Positions 57,442-64,000 of a DNA stretch of 64,000 nucleotides are shown in pieces (the stretch's first letter is position 1; each line of letters opens with the position of its first letter). Source of the stretch: Planctomycetota bacterium (lineage in GTDB: Bacteria > Planctomycetota > Planctomycetia > Gemmatales > Gemmataceae). The notes under the pieces are model-generated. The model saw nothing but the letters and a program-made list of their open reading frames with translations. It did no database searches and was not told the DNA's origin. The stretch covers positions 62,001-126,000 of the forward strand of contig JACPZP010000070.1 in assembly GCA_016195405.1 (NCBI GenBank), read 5' to 3'. The translations under genes were made by a program, and so were the position numbers.

Positions 57442-58623
57442 ATGGTTGCAACCTGTCCATTTTGCAACGCTCCTTTAGACGGCGATTGGATTCGCCACGA
57501 TGATATCTTCGTGTGCGGACGTTGCGGCGAACCGCTGCCGGCGCATTTCGTTCCGGCCGTCGGCGAGCCGGTGACTCAGTTGCGGACGGTAATATCGCCG
57601 AAGCCCTACAAAGCAAATCGCAGGGTAGGCCTGGTGGTGATTGCCGTGATGCTTGTGATGGCCGTCGCCGCTTTGATCTTCGCCTTCCGAACGCAGAGTT
57701 TTCGCCGCGCCAACGACTACCGCCGCGGCCCAATTTCGACCGTCATTCTGCAAGCCCCAGGGGATTGGGCCGCCGTGGGCTATCTGCCTGCCGAAACCAA
57801 CGCGCTGGCGGGAGTGCAAGTCGCTAAGCTGCTCAACGACTCGCTCGGAAAGAGATTATTCGACCTCCCCCGGCCTGAGCTGCTTGAACTTGCCCTGGAA
57901 ACTGTCGAGCGCTGGACGCGAATCAAGCCTGCTCAGATCGATCATGTCGTCTTCGGAGCGGAGATCAAGAACAAGCTGCCGCAACTGGTCATCGTCGTGC
58001 GGACTGTCGGCTCGTACAGCGAAGCGGAGATTGTCCGGGCCATGCAACCGGCGAAGCCCTTCCAATATCACGAACGGGCAGTCTTTCGCGTGCCGGGAAA
58101 GCCCGGCAACGGCATGCTTTATTGTGCAGACGACCGTACGCTTGTCGCCTTGGTCCGTCTGGATGTTCCAAGCGTGGATGATTTGAAAGCCATTGCCGTA
58201 CCGCCGCGCAAGGGCGCGGAAGGACTGACCCCTTCTCTGCAGAAGATCTTCACTGAACGGATCGACAAGCAAAGCCTGGCATGGTGCGCGGGCGATTTGG
58301 AACAGGCGGTCGCTCTCAAGGACATTTTGGCGTTCACTGGCCTGGCCGCGGCCTGGCCCGGCCTGTTAAGCGATGTCAGGCAATTCGCCGTAGCCTTGTA
58401 CCCGCAAGACGGCTGGACCGTTTCGGGAAGCTTCCATGCCCGCGACCGCAATGCGGCGACAAGCCTGGAAAAAACGCTCAAGGATTTACAACTGCCGGGA
58501 GTCCGATCGCTAAAGGTGACAGGCCCGCCGCCAGACGCAGCCGATCCTGCGGCGCAATGGGTCCAACTTCAGATTCGCGCCGCCCCCGACGGAATGACGC
58601 GACTATTAAGCCCGAAGCGCTAG
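57442..58623 (+). CDS. Zinc-ribbon membrane protein, unknown function
   Basis: 393 residues. An N-terminal four-cysteine ribbon (CPFCNAPLDGDW, then VCGRCGEPLP) precedes one transmembrane helix (VGLVVIAVMLVMAVAALIFAF) and a ~320-residue soluble domain with repeated beta-strand and helix units. No family is recognised. The start was placed after the promoter. The stop codon TAG lies within a 21-bp repeat (58609-58629). Confidence 0.75.
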   Translation: MVATCPFCNAPLDGDWIRHDDIFVCGRCGEPLPAHFVPAVGEPVTQLRTVISPKPYKANRRVGLVVIAVMLVMAVAALIFAFRTQSFRRANDYRRGPISTVILQAPGDWAAVGYLPAETNALAGVQVAKLLNDSLGKRLFDLPRPELLELALETVERWTRIKPAQIDHVVFGAEIKNKLPQLVIVVRTVGSYSEAEIVRAMQPAKPFQYHERAVFRVPGKPGNGMLYCADDRTLVALVRLDVPSVDDLKAIAVPPRKGAEGLTPSLQKIFTERIDKQSLAWCAGDLEQAVALKDILAFTGLAAAWPGLLSDVRQFAVALYPQDGWTVSGSFHARDRNAATSLEKTLKDLQLPGVRSLKVTGPPPDAADPAAQWVQLQIRAAPDGMTRLLSPKR

Positions 58624-58629
58624 CGAGGG
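58609..58629 (+). repeat. 21-bp repeat providing the stop of the zinc-ribbon gene
   Basis: Starts AGCCCGAAGCGCTAGC and is the exact reverse complement of 46046-46066. The TAG inside it ends the gene. Confidence 0.75.
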
Positions 58630-58665
58630 ACGAACGCGCGCAAAGCCGCAACGATGGCAAGGCTG

Positions 58666-59037
58666 TCAGACACGCCTTACTTTGCGTCTTCGCGTAAGAC
58701 TTTTTCTTCCAGGTCGGTAGCCGCGTTTTTCTCCCGGCCGAGGGATCGTATGCACGTGATCGCCCGCCATGGCCCGATTCGCCTTTTCCATGCGCGATTG
58801 CAGGGCTTCCTTCGGCGGCACGGCGGGAATCAACGCGTCGCAGCCGCCGCCGATGAGGTCGGTTCGGCCGGCTTGCTCCAGCGCTTTGCGCACCTCGAAG
58901 TAGTTATCCGGCTTGAAAAACTGCAAGAGGGCGCGCTGAAGCTTGCGGTCGCGCAGATGGTGGGCGACGTAGACCTCTTCCTTCGTGAAGGGATCGATGC
59001 CCGTGTAGTACATGCACGTCGCGATGTCGTCGGGCAT
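58666..59037 (-). pseudogene. YgiQ C-terminal fragment, displaced copy
   Basis: 123 residues matching the last ~125 residues of the YgiQ gene at 62455-64000: YYTGIDPFTKEEVYVA, RKLQRALLQFFKP, DLIGGGCDALIPAVPPKEAL and GYRPGRK. Roughly two thirds of residues agree by eye. It lacks the radical-SAM core. Homology stops just after DIAT; the preceding codons (MPD) have no YgiQ counterpart and are preceded by an in-frame TAG. It is a headless remnant; a peptide could still be made. Confidence 0.85.
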
Positions 59038-59054
59038 CTACATAAACCGCCGCA

Positions 59055-59309
59055 TTAGTTTCCTAAATGGCCATGCTGGCGCACTCGCTTGATCTCTGCT
59101 TCGTAGGCCCGTCCGTTGTGGACCCATGTTACCCGAATGATCTGATCATATATCTGGTTCGGATGCTGCGTGACCTGTACGTCGGTCGCGCCCTCGAAGG
59201 GCAAGTTTTGGTCGGCCCCGCTCCACTGGTTGTCTTCTGCTTGGACGCGCAAAATAAGCTCTTTCATCCTCTCTCCAATCATTCGTCTGGCCACTTGTTG
59301 TGAAATCAT
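59055..59309 (-). CDS. Small hypothetical protein in accessory cassette
   Basis: 84 residues from the ATG at 59309 (93 if a TTG at 59336 is used). Basic, helix then strand (ARRMIGERMKELILRVQAED, then IIRVTWVHNGRAYEAEIKRV). No family is recognised. It lies 46 bp after the RES gene and 17 bp before the displaced YgiQ fragment, in the same direction. Confidence 0.5.
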   Translation of the reverse strand: MISQQVARRMIGERMKELILRVQAEDNQWSGADQNLPFEGATDVQVTQHPNQIYDQIIRVTWVHNGRAYEAEIKRVRQHGHLGN

Positions 59310-59355
59310 TTCTCGCAGCAACACCAGCGAAAGCAAATTCTGCTGGCCGATTCAA

Positions 59356-60183
59356 TCATGCGAAGCAAAGCTCAAGATTGTACCAGCGGTTGGGGCTGTA
59401 TGCCTTGGCGTTGGGCCTTGGCGCGTATGCAGGAATTGCCACTGCGCCAGGACCACTGATTCTGAACCGAGGCTTCCGCCAGTCGATGTCCACCGTTTGG
59501 GCCGTAACCGGACCGCGAGTATCGGACCGCAGAAATTGGAATTCGAGGTCGCACTCCATCAGTAGATTCGCCCGGTTCTGGTACGGCTGATTGACATTCG
59601 CGGCAGGATCGAACACGAATAATGCTAGCTGATGGGCTCGATATCCGGCAACCGGCTTGATCCGGATCGCCGGCGCCTTGACCCCCTCGGGGCGCGGGTC
59701 TGCTGATCCCGGTGGTGGCACAAGCCCCCTCACATCGCTTGCAAGATGCTGTGTTCCCAAGTAGTCGCGCGCCGGGTGTTGGCCCGGAAGATGTGGGCCA
59801 CGCCCCGGGTTTAGGCTAGGGTTAAGCAACATGTGCGGGGTATGCTGGAACAGGGCCACGGCTTGCGCGTGCTCCAAGTCTATAATGGCCGGGGCCGGGT
59901 TGATCGAGAAGCGCCAAAACTTGTGCGACGAAACCAGGGGGTAAGTGACCGGGTTGAACCGGTGAGCTGAGATCTTGGCCTGCCATTCGAGAGCTTCGTA
60001 GAAAGCCGCCTCCGCGAGGACCGCCAATGGGTCTTCGGCGCAATACACCGTCGGCTCGCTGGCGTAATTGTATCGCCCGCCCTTCGTGAAATACGCCCCG
60101 TGCCCGAACAATGGAGTCGGCCAGTTCACGCCCGGACCCGTGACGCGGTACAAGGGGGCCGCGGCTGCCAAAGGATAGTACAT
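59356..60183 (-). CDS. RES-domain protein
   Basis: 275 residues. The RES fold is seen near the N-terminus: LYRVTG (Arg13), GGRYNY (Arg37), VYCAEDPLAVLAEAAFYEAL (Glu58), in the order typical of RES proteins. Known RES toxins act on NAD+, often paired with a Xre-type antitoxin. No Xre antitoxin is visible beside it. The C-terminal ~200 residues extend beyond the usual domain and contain MLLNPSLNPGRGPHLPGQHP and a final strand set. The ATG follows AAGGTG. Toxin activity is inferred from the family. Confidence 0.7.
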   Translation of the reverse strand: MYYPLAAAAPLYRVTGPGVNWPTPLFGHGAYFTKGGRYNYASEPTVYCAEDPLAVLAEAAFYEALEWQAKISAHRFNPVTYPLVSSHKFWRFSINPAPAIIDLEHAQAVALFQHTPHMLLNPSLNPGRGPHLPGQHPARDYLGTQHLASDVRGLVPPPGSADPRPEGVKAPAIRIKPVAGYRAHQLALFVFDPAANVNQPYQNRANLLMECDLEFQFLRSDTRGPVTAQTVDIDWRKPRFRISGPGAVAIPAYAPRPNAKAYSPNRWYNLELCFA

Positions 60184-60210
60184 CGGAAGGCACCTTTGAC
60201 CTACGACGAG

Positions 60211-60783
60211 CTATCTACCCGTAGCGGCGGGCACCCGCTCGTACAGCAGACCACCGTCCGGGGTCACAATCCGCACCCCACCGAGTCTGTCCACGGCTTC
60301 ATCGGGAATACCCGTCAGAACGATGATGACTTGGTTCCAGACCGGACCGTGCTGCCGTTCGAAGTCGTCCCGGACCTGAGCCGGGAAAGTTACCTGGCCC
60401 ACCACCCGGGCGTTCGGAAAATGGGTCAGAATCCGCTCTTGGCTCGATGACTCGAGTCGGAATTCGGTCCCGTCCTCTGTCGGGATTGAGAGAATCGTCA
60501 GCGGGGCCAATGGACCGCGCTGTTCAGCCGATGTTCGGTCCTCTGAGACCTCAAACTCGTGGACGTGCCACGAGCGGTCGCGCAGACGCTCGCCGAGTTC
60601 GCGGGCGAAACGCTCTGCCAGCTTCTTGTCGTGCCAGACGTACAGCCACCTGTTGGTCGTACCGGGCTCGGGCGTCCGGGGGACGTCCGCGATGTCGATG
60701 CCAATTTGCTGGAGCAGGTCAATGTACGCTTTGAACTCCCGGTCGGTGTTCGGCCCTGTCTTTCTCACCGTATACACCAGCAT
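60211..60783 (-). CDS. Hypothetical protein in accessory cassette
   Basis: 190 residues. Starts MLVYTVRKTGPNTDREFKAY and contains WHDKKLAERFARELGERLRD. No family is recognised. The ATG follows GGGGGAAGG. It lies 27 bp upstream of the RES gene, so the two are likely co-transcribed, and it could be its partner or antitoxin, which is only an inference from position. Confidence 0.6.
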   Translation of the reverse strand: MLVYTVRKTGPNTDREFKAYIDLLQQIGIDIADVPRTPEPGTTNRWLYVWHDKKLAERFARELGERLRDRSWHVHEFEVSEDRTSAEQRGPLAPLTILSIPTEDGTEFRLESSSQERILTHFPNARVVGQVTFPAQVRDDFERQHGPVWNQVIIVLTGIPDEAVDRLGGVRIVTPDGGLLYERVPAATGR

Positions 60784-60864
60784 GGCCTTCCCCCTAACTG
60801 TACCGGCGAGGCCCGTCGCGGCCGCTCCCGACCCCGCAAGTGGATTACAATTGGTCGCCTGTCA

Positions 60865-62412
60865 CTACGCGGTCAAAGCAGTGTTTGATGTGGCCGCTGA
60901 AGGCCACGCGTTCCCTATCCCTTTCATGTGCCGCTCAAGCGCGTGAGCAATCGCAGCAAAGACGCAGGGCATCTCGACAAACCACCTCTTCGGCGTGTCC
61001 TTCAGCCCCCACGAAGTCCGGACATGTTCATGGGGCGGGTCGAGCCAAGTCAGCTTCTGGCATTCTTCCGGACTAAGCTTCTCGATGGCCCACCTCAGTA
61101 GATGCTGGTACTCCGCACGCTTGCCATTGAAGTGCTGGCCGTCCAAGTCCATCCCACAATCTCGCAAGTCGAGCAATCGGCAGGCGTCCGTCGCTAGTGA
61201 GTGGAACATTTGCAAAGCGTCATCGGGAAAGGCCGCGCTCTTGGACCGTCGCATGAGCCAGCACCGCCAGGGTTCCACCGATGACAGCAGCGGACAGTCA
61301 CCGATTCCGTCACCTCTTTCGGCGCCTGGTATCCTCACCGTTTCTGCCCGATCTCCGCCTCCGGCCGTGGCCAGGCACCTCCAGCCAGTCGGCTGCGGCG
61401 GCCCTTTGGGCATGTCGTCGAACCACCGATTCGCAGTCTGCCAAGCCTGCCTTTCGTCATGCGGGATCATCACCAAGGCAAACGAAACCTCCCTGGGGAA
61501 TCGGTCCTGTGCGGCCACGAACCGTCGCTGTAGCTCCCGTAGCTCAGCGTTTGTGCCCGGTGCCGGTGGCGTCGGCGTCGGTGGCTGAGCATTTGCAGCA
61601 GCCTCTTGCACCTTCGTCCACTCCCGGTTCAGCTCTTCTAATTGCATCGCCAGGTCGTGGTCAAAATGCTTGACTTCGATGCCGTTTTTCTGGAGCAGCC
61701 GCTGGCCCTTGCCGCAGATGACGGGGTTGGGGTCCAGCACGCCGATCACCACCTTCTTCACCCTTCGGTCGATCAGCCGCTGTGAGCAAGGAGTCTTGTC
61801 CGGGCTGCGACGTGTACAAGGTTCCAGAGTTGCATAGACCGTCGCTCCCGCCAACGTCTCGTCCTTCAGCTTCTTCTCCAGCGCGGTGAATTCAGCGTGG
61901 TCACCCAGCGCCAGCTCTCCCCGATGGGCGGTCGCGATTACCTTGCCGTCCTTCACCACCACCGCCCCAACCTTCGGGTGCGGCTCCGGATCTTCCAACT
62001 TGCTTTTCCGGGCCTCCGCAATGGCCAGCTCCATTAAATACCGTTCGCTTGCAGTTGCCGCCTCTACTTGCAGAAGCGCGTTGTCCACGATCTGCCGGAT
62101 GTCGTCGTACTTCGCCGCTGATTCGTTGTCTCGCTCGAACTCATCCGCCAACTGCCCCTCGACCCACCAAAGGATGGCCCCGGAGCCGGAGCTGCCGACC
62201 TGGCTGGCCACGAACCGGGCCGTGGGCCTGCCATGTGTCCGCAGCGCATCAATGATGGCTCGGGCCCGATGCGTCTGGTCATCGGCCGGCTCGTACCTTG
62301 CGAGGGTGTGAATGCTCGTTCTTGACGCCACGCGCAGGGGGCGCCATGCCTCCAGCATCTTCTGAAACTCGATGGCGTGCTGGCGGTCGTCGAGCGCTTG
62401 TCGATTGGACAT
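60865..62412 (-). CDS. RibD-type deaminase with unknown N- and C-terminal domains
   Basis: 515 residues. Residues ~125-250 are a zinc-dependent deaminase of RibD type: HPKVGAVVV, the catalytic HAE (172-174), LEPC...C (Cys199 and Cys209) and LDPNPVICGKGQRLLQKNGI, with the DPNP motif. The first ~120 residues and the last ~230 (from GTNAELRELQRRFVAAQ) match nothing I recognise. There is no reductase domain, so it is not ordinary riboflavin RibD. It probably deaminates a nucleotide, nucleoside or related base. The ATG follows AGAGGA. First gene of the accessory set. Confidence 0.75.
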   Translation of the reverse strand: MSNRQALDDRQHAIEFQKMLEAWRPLRVASRTSIHTLARYEPADDQTHRARAIIDALRTHGRPTARFVASQVGSSGSGAILWWVEGQLADEFERDNESAAKYDDIRQIVDNALLQVEAATASERYLMELAIAEARKSKLEDPEPHPKVGAVVVKDGKVIATAHRGELALGDHAEFTALEKKLKDETLAGATVYATLEPCTRRSPDKTPCSQRLIDRRVKKVVIGVLDPNPVICGKGQRLLQKNGIEVKHFDHDLAMQLEELNREWTKVQEAAANAQPPTPTPPAPGTNAELRELQRRFVAAQDRFPREVSFALVMIPHDERQAWQTANRWFDDMPKGPPQPTGWRCLATAGGGDRAETVRIPGAERGDGIGDCPLLSSVEPWRCWLMRRSKSAAFPDDALQMFHSLATDACRLLDLRDCGMDLDGQHFNGKRAEYQHLLRWAIEKLSPEECQKLTWLDPPHEHVRTSWGLKDTPKRWFVEMPCVFAAIAHALERHMKGIGNAWPSAATSNTALTA

Positions 62413-62454
62413 CGATCACGATCCTCTTGCTGTGGGCTTGTGCAGGCTTCGGGC

Positions 62455-64000
62455 TCACGACTTCGGCCCGCGGCCCCTCTTCCGCCGCTGCTGGGACTTC
62501 CTTCCCGGTCGATACCCCTTCACCGGCCCAGCTCCACGCTCCCCTGGTTTCTCACCCACGGCCGGGTTAGCGACCGTGTGGTAGTGGTCGTGGTCATTCG
62601 CCCGCTTGCGTCGGGCCTCGATGGCTTCCTTCGGCGGCTGGGCCGGGATGAGGCAATCGCAGCCGTTGCCGATCAAATCCTGCCGACCAGCCTGGATAAG
62701 TGCCTCCCGGACGGTAAACCAATTTTCCGGCTTAAAAAACTGCATTAGCGCCCGCTGCATCTTTCGGTCTTTAAGCCCTTTGGCGACATAGACTTCCTGC
62801 TTGGTAAATGGATCGATCCCAGTCCAGTAAAGTGCTGTAGCGATGTCGAACGGCGCCGGGATGAAATCCTGCACTTGATCGGGACGATAGCCGTTGCGCT
62901 TGAGGAACACGGCGAGATCGATCATGGCGTGCAGGTCGGAGCCAGGATGGCTGGCGATGTAATACGGCACAATATATTGCTTCGGCTTGCCCGCCTTCTT
63001 GGAGCCTTCCCGGAAACCGTGCGCGAATCTCTCGAAGTTGTTGTTGACCGGTTTTTTCATAAGGCCCAGGACGTGCGTATCGGTGTGCTCCGGCGCGACC
63101 TTGAGATGGCCGCCGACGTGATGGGCCGTCAATTCCTCCATGTATTCGGGCGAAAGCTGGGCGAGATCCATGCGGATGCCGCTGGCGACTAGGACCTTGC
63201 GGATGCCCGGCTCGTTTCGCGCTCGCCGCATCAATTCCACGAGCGGACCGTGGTCGGTGCCGAGTAGCTTGCAAATGGTTGGGTGGACGCACGAGAGCCG
63301 TTTGCACTTCGCCTCGACTTCGGGCCGGCTGCAGCGCATCTGATACATGTTCGCGGTGGGGCCGCCGATGTCGCTGACGACGCCGGGAAACTCCGGGTCG
63401 GCGGCCATCTTGCGGACCTCTTTGAGAACGGATTCTTGCGAGCGCGATTGGATGACCCGGCCTTGATGGGCGGTGATGGAGCAGAAGGTGCAGCCGCCGA
63501 AACAGCCGCGCATCAGCGTCACCGAGTCCTTGATCATCTCATAAGCGGGAATCGGCTCTTTGTAGCTGGGATGGGGCCGGCGCGTGTACGGCAGATCGTA
63601 GATCTGGTCCATCTCCTTTTCGCAGATCGGCAACGCCGGCGGATTGACGACGACGGCCTGGCGCTCGTGATACTGGACCAGAATGCGGGCGTTGTATGGA
63701 TTCGTGTTGATGTGGATGACGCGCGTGGCCTCGGCGAATGCCAGCTTGTCCGCTTTCACTTCCTCAGAGGAGGGAAGGAGGATTGGGCTTTCCGCTTGCG
63801 GTTTCGCGCTCGATGAGTTTGCATCCTTTGGGTTCCCAGCGAGCGCGAAACGCAAGCTGTCGGACTCATTCGCGCCAAGGGCATACGCGACGCCGCGCAA
63901 ATCGCGCAGATCCCGGACGGACTTGCCGTCGGCCAGTCGCCGGGCGATGTCGACGATGGTTTTTTCGCCCATGCCGTAAACGACGAGGTCAGCCTTGGCG
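62455..64000 (-). CDS. ygiQ: YgiQ-family radical SAM protein, N-terminus outside window
   Basis: At least 514 residues; the N-terminus lies beyond the right edge, since the frame is open through the last base. The radical-SAM cluster motif CFGGCTFCSI and the family blocks PYTRRPHPSYKEPIPAYEMI, GGPTANMYQMRC and APEHTDTHVLGLMKKPVNNN are present. The substrate of YgiQ proteins is unknown. Codons at 63794-63857 come from an inserted hairpin repeat (RFALAGNPKDANSSSAKPQA), so the protein carries a foreign loop. The C-terminus ends RRKRGRGPKS. Confidence 0.9.
   Translation of the reverse strand, partial: AKADLVVYGMGEKTIVDIARRLADGKSVRDLRDLRGVAYALGANESDSLRFALAGNPKDANSSSAKPQAESPILLPSSEEVKADKLAFAEATRVIHINTNPYNARILVQYHERQAVVVNPPALPICEKEMDQIYDLPYTRRPHPSYKEPIPAYEMIKDSVTLMRGCFGGCTFCSITAHQGRVIQSRSQESVLKEVRKMAADPEFPGVVSDIGGPTANMYQMRCSRPEVEAKCKRLSCVHPTICKLLGTDHGPLVELMRRARNEPGIRKVLVASGIRMDLAQLSPEYMEELTAHHVGGHLKVAPEHTDTHVLGLMKKPVNNNFERFAHGFREGSKKAGKPKQYIVPYYIASHPGSDLHAMIDLAVFLKRNGYRPDQVQDFIPAPFDIATALYWTGIDPFTKQEVYVAKGLKDRKMQRALMQFFKPENWFTVREALIQAGRQDLIGNGCDCLIPAQPPKEAIEARRKRANDHDHYHTVANPAVGEKPGERGAGPVKGYRPGRKSQQRRKRGRGPKS
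63794..63857. repeat. Hairpin repeat inserted in ygiQ, GCTTGCGTTTCGCGCTCG type
   Basis: GCTTGCGGTTTCGCGCTCG faces CGAGCGCGAAACGCAAGC; one arm has an extra G. The same stem appears in the elements at 20046-20202 and 23240-23386. It keeps the ygiQ frame open. Confidence 0.7.

Noticed and set aside
59146-59355. Minus-strand frame of 69 codons overlapping the small cassette gene
   Set aside because: Overlaps the better-placed frame and has no supporting features.

Overview
The window is GC-rich and gene-dense, and looks like a chromosomal piece of a planctomycete, most likely from the Gemmata/Gemmataceae side of the phylum. The markers are DUF1501 and DUF1549/DUF1553 proteins, two ECF sigma factors fused through a membrane helix to a large C-terminal domain (one WD40, one DUF2807), Ser/Thr kinases with zinc-ribbon or LRR parts, a CRTAC1 (ASPIC/UnbV) lipoprotein beside a multiheme cytochrome, a Tat-exported Gfo/Idh/MocA oxidoreductase, and many intergenic hairpin repeats. 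No tRNA, rRNA, CRISPR array, integrase or transposase was recognised. All positions, families and motifs come from reading the sequence; no database search was run.

Layout. 1-2388 (minus): the start-proximal part of a formate dehydrogenase alpha subunit whose frame is crossed by one TGA, followed at once by a hairpin with a GGUCU loop, the expected layout of a bacterial selenocysteine (SECIS) codon. 2.6-9.6 kb: a putative lipoprotein, a CRTAC1 lipoprotein, a five-heme membrane cytochrome with TPR-like C-terminus, and a small secreted protein. 9.8-18.5 kb: stand-alone E2-type acyltransferase, esterase, 3-hydroxyisobutyrate dehydrogenase-like enzyme, hypothetical and DUF1801 proteins, a CbbX-like AAA ATPase, an STN-like secreted protein and a DUF1501 protein. 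18.5-24.7 kb (minus): comM, an LRR kinase and an enterochelin-esterase-like hydrolase; comM and the kinase share a near-identical element of about 155 bp upstream of their starts. 24.8-32.9 kb: htpG, a two-gene membrane pair, DUF1579, VOC, the sigma-WD40 protein and an AraC-type regulator. 33-41.5 kb: nadA, lysA, a HEAT protein, an MBL-fold hydrolase, the Gfo/Idh/MocA oxidoreductase, a GGQ release-factor-like gene with no ordinary start codon and a dual-specificity phosphatase. 41.5-49.4 kb: a second kinase, a DUF1549/DUF1553 protein, a TlpA-like protein and the sigma-DUF2807 protein.

49.5-57.3 kb is a minus-strand run: cytochrome P450, PEP-utilising enzyme, enolase-superfamily enzyme, membrane protein, then the housekeeping set rpoZ-gmk-yicC and secG. 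57.4-58.6 kb holds a zinc-ribbon membrane protein with a sigma70-like promoter.

58.7-64.0 kb is the most unusual part. A YgiQ-type radical SAM gene enters from the right edge, reads leftward and ends at 62455. Four closely spaced genes follow on the same strand (a RibD-type deaminase with unknown flanking domains, an unknown protein, a RES-domain protein and a small unknown protein), and then a second, diverged, headless copy of the YgiQ C-terminus. The simplest reading is a small accessory cassette of toxin or defence character that entered ygiQ, supplied a new 3' end and displaced the old one.

Repeats are a second theme: hairpin repeats lie between genes and in places inside coding sequence (ygiQ, DUF1501), and one supplies a stop codon. 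Two promoter-proximal elements, one upstream of the Gfo/Idh/MocA and P450 genes and one upstream of comM and the LRR kinase, look like shared regulatory or mobile sequence.
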